A stretch of DNA of 64,000 bases, taken from positions 1-64,000 of the forward strand of contig NZ_JAPRAQ010000007.1 of assembly GCF_029989365.1 (NCBI RefSeq). Direction: 5' to 3'. The notes under the pieces were generated by a model. The model was not told where the DNA came from, ran no database searches, and saw only the letters and a list, made by a program, of their open reading frames with translations. Shown here one piece after another: positions 1 through 8,098 of this stretch; the first letter of the stretch is position 1, and every line of letters starts with the position of its first letter. The DNA comes from Bradyrhizobium sp. Arg816. Its GTDB lineage: Bacteria > Pseudomonadota > Alphaproteobacteria > Rhizobiales > Xanthobacteraceae. The position numbers and the translations under genes were made by a program.

Positions 1-642
1 CCGATCAATCCCCAGCTCGTCGCCTGGGAACTGTCGCCGCGTCTGCCGGAACGCGCCATCATCACCAGCGATTCCGGCTCCTGTGCTAACTGGTTTGCGC
101 GAGACCTCAAGATCCGGCGGGGCATGACGGCTTCGCTCTCCGGGGGCCTCGCTTCGATGGGCGCCGCGGTCCCTTACGCACTCGCGGCGAAATATGCCCA
201 TCCGGACCGGCCTGTGATCGCGCTGGTCGGCGACGGCGCCATGCAAATGAACAACATGGCCGAGCTGATCACCGTCGCGAAATACTGGCGATCCTGGCGC
301 GATCCGCGCTTCGTCGTCTGTGTTTTTAATAACGAAGACCTCAACCAGGTTACTTGGGAACAGCGGATCATCAATGGCGACCCAAACTTCGAGGCCTCGC
401 AGCGTATTCCCGACGTACCCTATTCGCGCTTTGCCGAGATGATCCGCCTGACCGGCATCTATGTCGATAGCCCGCAATTGCTCGGCTCGGCCTGGGAGCA
501 GGCGCTGGCGAGCGAGATGCCCGTGGTACTGGACGTGAAGACTGATCCTGAGGTGCCGCCGCTGCCGCCGCACATCACCTTGCAGCAGGCGAAGAATTTC
601 TCACTGGCCTTAGTGAAAGGCGCCCCCAACGAGACCGGGTGA
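1..642 (+). CDS. Thiamine pyrophosphate-dependent enzyme, C-terminal part (pyruvate oxidase / acetolactate synthase-like)
   Basis: The frame is open from base 1, so the gene starts outside the window and only about 213 C-terminal residues are visible. They form the TPP-binding domain of the POX/acetolactate synthase superfamily: a GDGAMQMNNMAEL segment (bases about 229-270) gives the GDG...N motif that binds Mg and the diphosphate, preceded by a glycine-rich GGLASMGAAVPYALAAK turn. The tail ends with the proline-rich PEVPPLPPHI segment seen in PoxB-like, TPP-requiring proteins. The family decarboxylates 2-oxo acids in the cytosol; the substrate cannot be told from this part. The downstream 150 bases hold no gene. 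Family is certain; exact enzyme is not. Confidence 0.9.
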   Translation, partial: PINPQLVAWELSPRLPERAIITSDSGSCANWFARDLKIRRGMTASLSGGLASMGAAVPYALAAKYAHPDRPVIALVGDGAMQMNNMAELITVAKYWRSWRDPRFVVCVFNNEDLNQVTWEQRIINGDPNFEASQRIPDVPYSRFAEMIRLTGIYVDSPQLLGSAWEQALASEMPVVLDVKTDPEVPPLPPHITLQQAKNFSLALVKGAPNETG

Positions 643-799
643 TTAAGGGAGCGGCAAGGCAGGTCCTGGAATCCATACTACCCGGAAAGGAGTGAAGAGC
701 GATTTAGTGACATCCAGGACGGCGTCGACGTGAACCAATAGATAGCACTCCTCTTCTTCCACGATCACCTACCCGCCGCAAATCGCCGGAGGTTATCCA

Positions 800-1036
800 T
801 CACATCCCGCGGTGCGCTGGCGTGCCCTTGATGGGCATCCCGGAGATGTAGGACCGGCCTTCCGGGCATTCCTCCTGCACAAGCCGATCCCGCTCAGTAC
901 ACAAGCCCTCGACCTTAACCTGCATCCGCTGAAGAAGGGTTTCAGCCGAGGCAGTCGAGATGCCGGCGTGCTGGCGGCCGATTTGCATACGCATGCGCTC
1001 TAATTCGGAGTGGAAGCTGAGGCCAGGCGCGGGCAT
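800..1036 (-). CDS. Small conserved hypothetical protein (about 78 aa)
   Basis: A charged, helix-forming protein with an N-terminal RMRMQIGRQ segment and a central STASAETLLQRMQ / LCTERDRL stretch. The wording resembles short bradyrhizobial proteins of unknown function in which a helix of the type TSAEALLxRMxxKV is conserved; that is recalled similarity, not a search result. The start is placed at the ATG at 1036 because the frame opens upstream only with a TTG. It is transcribed away from the secreted protein gene at 1124, and the EcfG-type promoter at 1070 points the other way. No function can be given. Confidence 0.45.
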   Translation of the reverse strand: MPAPGLSFHSELERMRMQIGRQHAGISTASAETLLQRMQVKVEGLCTERDRLVQEECPEGRSYISGMPIKGTPAHRGM

Positions 1037-1069
1037 CGCCCACGAGAACAAAATAAGAACTCAGCAATA

Positions 1070-1094
1070 GGAACATGATTTCCGCGCTCTCGTT
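1070..1094 (+). promoter_or_regulatory. EcfG-type general stress promoter
   Basis: GGAAC at 1070-1074, 16-base spacer, CGTT at 1091-1094: a perfect match to the alphaproteobacterial sigma-EcfG consensus, ending 30 bases before the ATG at 1124. Confidence 0.75.
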
Positions 1095-1123
1095 GGCGCC
1101 TAGGAAGCCAACAGGAGTTTTCG

Positions 1124-1396
1124 ATGAAGAAGATCATTATCGCTACCGCCGCCCTCGGTCTAATGTGCGGCTACGCCTTCGCTCAGACTTCCGGTCCCGC
1201 TCCGAAATCCGGCAACATGCAAAAACCCGGCGTGCACAACACGGAGAAGGGTTCGATGACCAAGGGCACCACCGGCATGAGCAAGGACGGCATGGCCAAA
1301 GGCGGAATGGTGAAACCCGACGCGTCCGGCCAAGGAGGCTCCGGTCCCGGCAGCGACCAGGGCGGCACGAAAGTGGCGCCCGGTAACATGAATTAA
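1124..1396 (+). CDS. Small exported Gly/Met/Lys-rich protein, probable stress protein
   Basis: A 90-residue protein with a clear signal peptide (MKKIIIATAALGLMCGYAFAQ, cleavage probably after AFA) and a low-complexity mature part rich in Gly, Lys, Met and Ser with repeated K-G/M motifs (GSMTKGTTGMSKDGMAKGG). A good Shine-Dalgarno (AGGAG) precedes the ATG. The perfect GGAAC-N16-CGTT promoter just upstream predicts control by the general stress sigma factor EcfG. Such short exported proteins are common in Bradyrhizobium; their role is unknown. The mature part is predicted to be disordered and could bind metals or the envelope, but this is a guess. A weak GC-rich stem lies after the stop near 1428. 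Confidence 0.8.
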   Translation: MKKIIIATAALGLMCGYAFAQTSGPAPKSGNMQKPGVHNTEKGSMTKGTTGMSKDGMAKGGMVKPDASGQGGSGPGSDQGGTKVAPGNMN

Positions 1397-1892
1397 GCTA
1401 AGGCTCCTATCTGGTCCACTTCTCGACCGCGCCGCTAAGGCGGCGTGGCGATCTCACGTCACGCCGTCATAAGCGCTTGCCCGTTGCTAGGTTCGTTTTC
1501 TGCGTCGACCAAATTGAGTGCGATAACGGACCCTTCCCGCTTCAAAGCCGCCACTCTGCTCCGAGTTGACCCACGGGTTCTCATTATGCGGGTTTTGGGG
1601 CAACACATCGTCACGCGCGCGCCTCGCGCCATCCATCCGTGAAGCCTCAAGGCCATCCTTCCAGGAATCGCCGTCGCCGCCACTTCCACATCGGCGATCG
1701 CCGCCGATGGAATATTGTCACGCAACGATCGACGGCGCACGGTCCGGACTGTGTATCCGGCGACATCTCGAGTTGTCTCGCCGCAGCAAAGGATTTGTAC
1801 GGAGTCGCGCCGGCACCTGTCAGCGAACACCTAAATTGTAAGGGTCTGGCGCAATTGGCTAACTGCACGCAGCGCCGGCGCGACAACTTATC
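1397..1892. other. Gene-poor gap
   Basis: About 500 bases between two unrelated units. Frames on both strands here are short and lack ribosome sites or family resemblance. No gene, tRNA or strong hairpin is seen apart from a modest GCCGC/GCGGC stem near 1428-1445. Confidence 0.5.
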
Positions 1893-2945
1893 CTACCGCG
1901 CCGGCTCCGGCGAAGCTTTAAGGGACGCTTCTACCCAGTTTCGAACTCGCTCTACCGCTACTGGATGGGCGTACGTCCAGCTATGAACAATTCCCCCAAG
2001 CCCGCTGCCTTCGGTCCAGTCGATATGCGTTAGCGAATGCCCGCCGAACGGAAGGGGTTCAACAGCCAACTCGACTAGAAACCCCGTCGATAGCCCGGTC
2101 CAACCAAAGGACCAGGAAGCGATGGCTTGTGTGACGTAAACACCGACCGACGCCCCTAAAAATAGAAAAACAACACACGGAAGCACGAACATTACAAAAC
2201 GAAACCCAAACCAGAAAAGGAAATCAGAGACGTTGTGCACGTCAAAGACGCCTGCAAGAAAGACACAGATACCAACTATTGGAAAGAAAGATCAACGCCG
2301 TCTGAATCAATAAAGAGAGAAGAATTGAGGCTAAGCAAGTGAACAGTCCCACGAGAATACCACTCTTGCTTGAGAGGGGTCGGACAGCCTAAGAGCTTAG
2401 ATACCTTTACGCCGAGCCACGCGATAAACTGGACCGCGGACAATGCAGCCGCCGCCTCATCGCCTGAGCAGCGCAGGAATAGATAGTTCCCGCTGGGCAT
2501 GTCGGCCGTTTGCTGGTTTATGGTCTCTTCGACCATCGCGCTTCGCCAATCGGATTTGCTGAGTCTTCTACCCGCCAGAAACTCCGTAACGATTATCGCA
2601 ACGCCGACCGTAAGGCCTAAGCGTGGATATTCGAAGTAGGCGAACGTCACCTGGCAAAGCGTAGCGAAATTTAACGCAACAAAAAGCGTTAAGAGGTAAG
2701 AGCCATCGCATTTGCTGTTGGACGAATTGCAACGAAGGGGTCGATAGGAATGCGCATCCCTCCACGATGGCGGCTTCTCGATGGTTCTTGAGGAAGTAAG
2801 CAATTGCACTTCCGCCATGACTGTGGCCGATCAGGAAAATCTTCTCATCTGATTGGCCGAGCAAGCAGCGAGCACGGCGTCAGAAATATGCAGCGCGGCA
2901 ACTTCGCGCGCCGCTGTCCAGGGGTCTGCTGCTTGTTGGGATTCT
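1893..2945 (-). pseudogene. Decayed alpha/beta hydrolase with membrane segments
   Basis: Pieces of one protein lie in successive frames on the minus strand. The region around 2820-2930 holds TAAREVAALHISDAV and then IFLIGHSHGGSAIAYFLK, the nucleophile elbow GHSHG of an alpha/beta hydrolase. After a frame change near 2700 the next frame (2276-2700) continues with hydrophobic membrane-like stretches. After another shift near 2280 the last frame (1893-2290) has two transmembrane-like segments and the C-terminal HSWTYAHPVAVERVRNW, with a His typical of the hydrolase end. At least three frame changes are needed to read it, so the gene is dead unless the sequence is wrong. Neighbours give no clue to the original substrate. 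Confidence 0.6.
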
Positions 2946-3073
2946 GCTCGTCTGCCATGTGAACGTTCTTTCACTTCGTGGATGATGACAATCATGCGCG
3001 AAGGTGCTCGTTCCTATTCATTGGGCTTAACGAGACCAGGGTGCTCGGCGGTCAGCCGGGCTGACATGCCGCG

Positions 3074-4022
3074 TCATCCGCGTGGCTTTTCGCGTTCCAT
3101 GACGACGTTTTTTGCCTGCTTGTCTTTTCTCAGGGCGAGATAAACGGGGTGCCGCATCTCGCCGGAGCTCGTCCACTCAGTGAATTTCACCTCGGCGACG
3201 AGTTGCGGCTTCACCCAGGTGGTGACCGCTTCGTCCTTCACCTTTTTGCCGAAAAAAGATTTGGCGGCTTTGAGCTTGATGAGCTTTTCGTGGAGCTCTC
3301 CGAGCGTTTCGCGGCTGAAGCCGGCCCCGACATGGCCGATAGAACGCCAGCCATTCCCTTCTCGCAGCGCAAGTGTTAGCGCTCCGAAAAACGGTCTCGT
3401 CCTCCGCGGTGCCGTAAAACCTGCGATCACCACTTCCTGGCGTTTCGAGGTTTTGATCTTCAGCCAGTCGTCGGTTCGCGCGCCTGACAGGTACTTGCTG
3501 TCGGCGCGTTTTGCCATGATGCCTTCAAGACCTTTGCGCTCGGCCTCCTCAGAAAATTTCACGCCGAAGGTCTTTCGGTCGCGGCTGAACCCGATGAGCT
3601 TGTGTTTCGGCAGGATAGCCTTAAGGCGTTTTTTACGCTCCGTGAGGGGTAGGCCACGAAGGTCTTCGCCATCCTGAAACATCAGGTCGAAGGCGACGTA
3701 TTGCAGTTTTGCTTCATGGCGAAGCGCGTTCTGAAGCAGCTGGAAATGCGACACGCTGTCCTTGCCGATCGCTACGAGTTCTCCATCTATGATGGCATCG
3801 CCTTTGATACCTTCCGAGCGCCTGGGCGACTTCGATATAGCTGTGGCTGATGATCTTGCCGTTGCGGCTGTAGAGAGTGACCTTGCCACCGTCGATTCTA
3901 GCGACCATGCGGAATCCGTCATACTTATCCTCGAATATCCAGCACTTATCGTCGAACGGCGCGTCGGTCAGCGTCGCGAGCATGGGCTGGAGGCGCTTCG
4001 GCAATGTAGATACGCGCGCCAC
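3074..4022 (-). pseudogene. ATP-dependent DNA ligase, LigD ligase-domain type, frameshifted
   Basis: The GTG start at 4022 shares its G with the TAG of the alkB-like gene, so the two are translationally coupled. The first frame runs through the adenylation motif EDKYDGFR (active Lys in KYDG) and NGKIISHSYIEVAQAL, then turns into nonsense. The true sequence resumes in another frame with EGIKGDAIIDGELVAIG and continues through FDLMFQDGEDL, GLEGIMAKR, DWLKIKTSKRQEV and the OB-fold part (VAEVKFTEWTSSGEMRHPVYL) to the stop at 3074. One extra G near 3813-3816 explains the break (CTCGGAAGG for CTCGAAGG). Without it the protein would be about 315 residues: a stand-alone ligase domain of the kind that works with Ku in end joining. 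The 3-prime end is complete. Confidence 0.85.
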
Positions 4023-4660
4023 TAGTATTCACCTTCTTCGAGCACGTTACGAAACGTGACCGAGTAGCGCAGGCTTTCGATGCCGGGAATGCTGTGCTGC
4101 CATTCGGTGCGCGACGGACCGCGGAGAAGGTAGACGGAGCGCGGCTCGGCAACGAGGGTGTTCCTCTCGAACGACTTAACCGTTCGCCTGCGAAGCCTGA
4201 AGATACAGGAAGACAGCAGCGAAATGCTGGCAACATCGCCAAAAACGGAGCGATCCTTATGCCAGCCGATCCCGGTGCCGGGCGCGTACTCGGTCACGAG
4301 AACCTGCTGGAAGCAGCCGGGCGCAATGCCGGCGAATGCCTCGGCACGGGCCCGAACCGGGGTCAGAAATTCAGGCATGTCCTCAGTTCTGGTGAGACCA
4401 CCGCCATTGAAATCGTAGCGCCAGCCAAAAGAAACGGTACGGCGCTTCCCGGTGAAGCCGCGGAATTCAAATTCCCTGAATGGAAGCGTCTCGATATCAG
4501 TCAGAAGCGCACGCTCTTCATCAGCAGAGAGAAACTCCGGCTGATACTTCATACCTTCTGGAAGGAGACCGGCTCCGAAGAGATCGAGTGTCACGTTACT
4601 TACGGGCACTCGATTTTTTCCACGCCTTGGAGTTGACGGGCTTGGGGTCGCCCCGGTCAC
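4022..4660 (-). CDS. AlkB-like 2-oxoglutarate/Fe(II) dioxygenase
   Basis: A 212-residue protein (about 195 if a downstream GTG is used) of the AlkB family, which removes alkyl groups from nucleic acid bases by oxidative demethylation. The iron ligands are visible: H134 and D136 in GWHKDRSVFG and H189 in WQHSIPGI; R198 and R204 in LRYSVTFRNV fit the 2-oxoglutarate and active-site arginines. The N-terminal LDLFGAGLLPEGM and YQPEFLSADEE are typical of the bacterial AlkB-like branch also found in plants. The start is uncertain: the first ATG lies inside the 3-prime end of the small gene at 4596-4838. The stop overlaps the ligase start by one base, giving a DNA-repair gene pair. Confidence 0.9.
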   Translation of the reverse strand: MTGATPSPSTPRRGKNRVPVSNVTLDLFGAGLLPEGMKYQPEFLSADEERALLTDIETLPFREFEFRGFTGKRRTVSFGWRYDFNGGGLTRTEDMPEFLTPVRARAEAFAGIAPGCFQQVLVTEYAPGTGIGWHKDRSVFGDVASISLLSSCIFRLRRRTVKSFERNTLVAEPRSVYLLRGPSRTEWQHSIPGIESLRYSVTFRNVLEEGEY

Positions 4661-4838
4661 CCTGTCCCGCTTTCACTTTTTTCTTCGCTGTTATGCGGCG
4701 ATCCTGAGAAAGCGACCGGCTCACATCATCGCTTTCCTTGATACTGCCTTGCGCATCACGGCGAACATATCGCTTGTCGCCTCGAGGCGCGATCAGCTCA
4801 CGCTTCGCTGCCGCCCGCCATTTCGTAATTCGCTTCAT
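4596..4838 (-). CDS. Small basic conserved protein (about 80 aa)
   Basis: A lysine/arginine-rich protein starting at the ATG at 4838 (MKRITKWRAAAKRELI). The core KRYVRRDAQGSIKESDDVSRSLSQDRR is recalled from short conserved rhizobial proteins of unknown function, which supports that it is real. The strong positive charge suggests nucleic-acid binding, an inference only. It lies upstream of, and overlaps by about 65 bases with, the longest reading of the AlkB-like gene in the same direction, so the three genes (basic protein, AlkB-like, ligase) probably form one transcript linked to DNA repair. A longer upstream extension in frame to 5009 exists but looks non-coding. Confidence 0.7.
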   Translation of the reverse strand: MKRITKWRAAAKRELIAPRGDKRYVRRDAQGSIKESDDVSRSLSQDRRITAKKKVKAGQGDRGDPKPVNSKAWKKSSARK

Positions 4839-5137
4839 GTGATCTGCCCGCTTTTGGTCTGGTGGTATCCCAACTTTCCGCAAAGGCGCACGGTTCCGTT
4901 TCGGGCGCGTCCTCCTGCTGCGCAGCCGACCGGGCTCTAGCGCGTTCCTTAGCAGTCCGGCGCCCGGGTCTTCGTCCGGCCAAACGGTCACGATCCCCCG
5001 CGCGTCCACGGGGATGCCGCCGCTTTAGCCGTCAAGGGCAAGCCCGCGCGAGCGCGGGTGCATCGCCGTACCCTTGACTGCCTTCCCTGCTCATTGCCGC
5101 GTGGCTAGCCTGGTTGCTGGCCGCAACCTTCTAGGTA

Positions 5138-5162
5138 GGAACCAAGACCGGGCCGCTCCGTT
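5138..5162 (+). promoter_or_regulatory. EcfG-type general stress promoter
   Basis: GGAAC at 5138-5142, 16-base spacer, CGTT at 5159-5162. It rules out the TTG at 5162 as start of the next gene and supports the ATG at 5189. A small hairpin (GGTTGC/GCAACC, 5112-5128) lies just upstream. Confidence 0.75.
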
Positions 5163-5188
5163 TGAGCTCACTTTCGAGGACGCCGCCG

Positions 5189-5821
5189 ATGTCAAAGAAC
5201 GATGAGCTCCGCTACGGGGCACCCGGAGAAAATGCGATTCATATCTGCGTCGACATGCAGAGGATGTTCGCGGAAAGCACGGAGTGGAAAATGCCGTGGC
5301 TGCCGCGCGTCCTGCCCAATGTCGTTTCGGTCACCGCTGCCCATCCCGAGCGCACCCCCGGTTCGTTCCGGCCCAGAAGCCCGGCCAGGGTGCCGGCCAT
5401 GTGGCGGCGCTATTATGAGCGCTGGGGATCGATGACCATCGACGAGCTTGGCCCGGAGATGATCGGTCTGGTCCAGGATCTCGCGCAGTTCGTTCCGCCC
5501 GCACGCATCTTCGACAGGCACGTTTACTCGCCCTGGACAGGGAGCGATTTCCACGAGCAGCTTCGCGCGGCTCATGTCGATACGATCATCATCACCGGCG
5601 GCGAGACCGATGTCTGCGTGCTGGCGACCGTGCTCGGCGCCGTCGACTGGGGTTACCGCGTCATTCTTGTCACCGACGCCCTGTGCAGCTCGGCTGACGA
5701 AACGCACGACTCCATGATGAATATCTACTTGAACCGCTTCGGGCAGCAGGTGGAGTGCGTCACGACCGAAACGCTTCTCGGCAGCTGGGCCGGCAGCGCC
5801 AGGTCAAGGCTTGTATCATGA
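5189..5821 (+). CDS. Isochorismatase-family cysteine hydrolase
   Basis: A 210-residue cytosolic amidohydrolase-like protein. The catalytic Asp is D22 in ICVDMQRMF and the nucleophile C143 in TGGETDVCVLAT; the tail YRVILVTDALCSSADETHDSMM is typical. The start at 5189 has an upstream GAGGA site and fits the promoter. Two oddities: the Lys expected before YSPW is Arg (FDRHVYSPW), and residues about 57-70 look out of frame. Reading bases 5362-5397 one frame over gives FVPAQKPGQGAG, as expected for the subfamily before MWRRYYERW, which suggests two compensating indels. The substrate is unknown; the protein may be impaired. Its TGA overlaps an ATG (ATGA) of a following gene remnant. Confidence 0.88.
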   Translation: MSKNDELRYGAPGENAIHICVDMQRMFAESTEWKMPWLPRVLPNVVSVTAAHPERTPGSFRPRSPARVPAMWRRYYERWGSMTIDELGPEMIGLVQDLAQFVPPARIFDRHVYSPWTGSDFHEQLRAAHVDTIIITGGETDVCVLATVLGAVDWGYRVILVTDALCSSADETHDSMMNIYLNRFGQQVECVTTETLLGSWAGSARSRLVS

Positions 5822-5925
5822 GTAAATCTTACCTCATGCAGATTCTCCTGCCCAAAAAGCGAGGAGACGGAGAGCCGGTTTCGCAACGCTGGTTTGAGGA
5901 ATTCCGGCCGAGGCCGCTAAGCGAC
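5818..5925 (+). pseudogene. N-terminal remnant of a small hypothetical gene
   Basis: An ATG at 5818 overlaps the isochorismatase stop. The reading MQILLPKKRGDGEPVSQRWF resembles the start of short rhizobial proteins of the type MQILLP...GxPVxxxxF, but the sequence loses sense after about 35 codons. The rest of the gap to 6121 shows no gene; another frame (5931-6100) has a short coherent stretch VRAIVEFEDAALGMRLTFMF that may be further debris. Confidence 0.4.
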
Positions 5926-6121
5926 TTGGCGTGGCGGTCTCAAGGCCCGCTAAGGGCCGGTCCGCACTTCCATCTGAGCCAATTTGCCAATACATGGTCC
6001 CGGCGAAGCCCATGTCGAGTCTGCCAGTGCGAGCCATCGTCGAGTTCGAGGATGCGGCTCTCGGAATGCGCCTGACCTTCATGTTTTCTGTGGTGGACGC
6101 TGATTGTCACCGTGCCTTGCG

Positions 6122-8098
6122 CTACGCGCCGATAAATCCGCGGCGTAGCAAGCCGGCCAGCGCGCCGCGAAAACTGGCGACGCCAGCGATGTTACCGTGG
6201 GACGCGCTGAAGAGCTGTACCACCAGACGCTGATACTGTTCGGCGCTGAGCTCAAGGCGTGCCAGTATCGTGTTGCAGGATCGCGAGACCATCGAAATAT
6301 CGGTCCATCCCACCCCTTCCAGGTGAATTTTGTAGCGCCAACCGGCAAGCTCGAGCGCCTCGCCTCCCGCGCCCGCGAACCGCACGGAGGTCGGCGATAT
6401 TGCAAGCAGGCGGCACGACATGAGTTTTCCTTCGCCTGAGAGCCATACAGGCTCGTCCGTTTCGAACATGTGGCCGGGGCGAGGCAATTCAAAGCAGACC
6501 ACAAACGCGATGAAGGCGATCAGCATCGCGATGGCCGCCCACAGGAGGTTGAAGAAATCGAGCGCGGAAATCTCGCTGGCCGCGTAGGGGGAAATGAACG
6601 CCCAAATGATGCTTGCGGCGGAACTTGCTGTGATCAACCCAAAGATGGCGGCGAGCTTCCAGTGGATGCGCGGCGCTGATCGGTCACCGCCCTTGTCCGT
6701 GATTTTGAAGGGACGGCCGAACGGCTTAACGATGGCGCTCAGCAGCGTTGCTGTCACCGCAAAGCAGGTGACGGCATGGGTGGCCTCCATGAACAAAGGC
6801 AGCGTCCGCGCGCGCGATATCCAGCCCATATAGATAATCTGCCCGAGCAGCGCCGGCACGCCATAGCGCAGGAAGGAATGATAATCGGCTTCGAATGCCG
6901 GCAGCCCGCCGAACCAATAAATCGTCGGCGCGATCAACAGCAGCACCATGAAGGGTTTAGAGAACCAGTTCAGCACACCGTGCAGATAATGCCAGCGCTG
7001 GGTGAAGCTGAAGCCGCCGCCGAGCAGCGGACCGCCACGCAGCAGGGCAACCTGTATGGTGCCGAGGCACCAGCGAGCGCGCTGGGTAACGTATTCCGGA
7101 ATTCCTTCGGCTGAAAGTCCGAAACTGAGCGGCTCGTTCAACCAGGACGTGCGATAGCCGTGCGCCAGCATGGTGTAGGTGAGGTTGATATCCTCCGATA
7201 TTGCCTGGTCGGGAAAGCCGCCGATCTCGTCAAGCCGGTCGCGGCGAACGACAAAGGAGGTGCCGACGCAGAACGCGCAGCCCCACGCATCCTTGGCCGG
7301 TTGAAAGATGTCGAAGAAGAAGCGTTGATCGTCGATCCAGCTCTTCGCGGCCAGCAGATTGTGTTGGATCGGATCGGCGTTGTAGTAAAATTGCGGGGTC
7401 TGCACGATCGCGACCTCCGGATCGGACAGCAATAGGCCAACGGTACGTTTTAGAAAGTCCCGCCGTGGCGCGAAATCCGCATCGAGCACCAGAATGACGG
7501 GTGCGTTGGTCGCGCGGGCGGTTATGGCCAACCCATTATTGAGGTTGCCGGCCTTGGCGCCCTTATTGTCGGGCCGCGTCAGATGACGCGCGCCGACCCG
7601 CTCGCAATATTCCCGCAGCCAGTCGCGCCGCGTGTCATCAAGCACCCAGACTGTCGCATTGGTATAGTCGAGCGCCAGTGCGCTCAGAATCGACCGCTCG
7701 AGGACTTCGAGAGGTTCGTCATAGGTGCAGATGAAGATGTCGACGGCGGGATGACCATCCTCCCCGGACAAAAGCTGTTGTGCCGCGTCGGCCTCCGCGG
7801 TGCGGTCGGTACTGCGGAACAGGATGACGATCGAGATCAGCGTGTACAGGATTGCGAGCAATTCGAACGCAATGAAGAGCCGCGGCCAAAGGCTTTGCGC
7901 TGACGGCTCAAACGGCGGCAGCGTATCGTTCCACCGCCACAGCGCATAAAGGACGAGAAGGGCTGCGGTCGTCGCCCCGAACAGAAAGCGGTCTCTGGCA
8001 CGCAACGGATCCAGCAGTCGCGCCATAACCAAAAGTCCAAGCAGAATTCCGATGTCGATGGTCAAGATGGATGAATTATCGGCGGCGGTTGGTGCCAT
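6122..8098 (-). CDS. Membrane GT2 glucan synthase, curdlan synthase / BcsA-like
   Basis: A 658-residue processive family-2 glycosyltransferase in the inner membrane. Catalytic motifs are complete: DDTRRDW 154-160, DAD 206-208, SED 301-303 (TED equivalent) and QRARW 339-343, with two N-terminal and several C-terminal membrane helices. The C-terminal 110 residues look like a degenerate PilZ-like barrel: no RxxxR, and SPTSVRF stands where DxSxxG would be. The length and the partners (HlyD-like of about 486 aa, secreted protein of 408 aa) resemble CrdS of the curdlan system and BgsA, the mixed-linkage glucan synthase of Sinorhizobium, better than cellulose bcs operons, since bcsB, bcsC and bcsZ are absent. 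The start at 8098 overlaps the upstream stop (ATGA). The polymer made is inferred, not shown. Confidence 0.88.
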   Translation of the reverse strand: MAPTAADNSSILTIDIGILLGLLVMARLLDPLRARDRFLFGATTAALLVLYALWRWNDTLPPFEPSAQSLWPRLFIAFELLAILYTLISIVILFRSTDRTAEADAAQQLLSGEDGHPAVDIFICTYDEPLEVLERSILSALALDYTNATVWVLDDTRRDWLREYCERVGARHLTRPDNKGAKAGNLNNGLAITARATNAPVILVLDADFAPRRDFLKRTVGLLLSDPEVAIVQTPQFYYNADPIQHNLLAAKSWIDDQRFFFDIFQPAKDAWGCAFCVGTSFVVRRDRLDEIGGFPDQAISEDINLTYTMLAHGYRTSWLNEPLSFGLSAEGIPEYVTQRARWCLGTIQVALLRGGPLLGGGFSFTQRWHYLHGVLNWFSKPFMVLLLIAPTIYWFGGLPAFEADYHSFLRYGVPALLGQIIYMGWISRARTLPLFMEATHAVTCFAVTATLLSAIVKPFGRPFKITDKGGDRSAPRIHWKLAAIFGLITASSAASIIWAFISPYAASEISALDFFNLLWAAIAMLIAFIAFVVCFELPRPGHMFETDEPVWLSGEGKLMSCRLLAISPTSVRFAGAGGEALELAGWRYKIHLEGVGWTDISMVSRSCNTILARLELSAEQYQRLVVQLFSASHGNIAGVASFRGALAGLLRRGFIGA

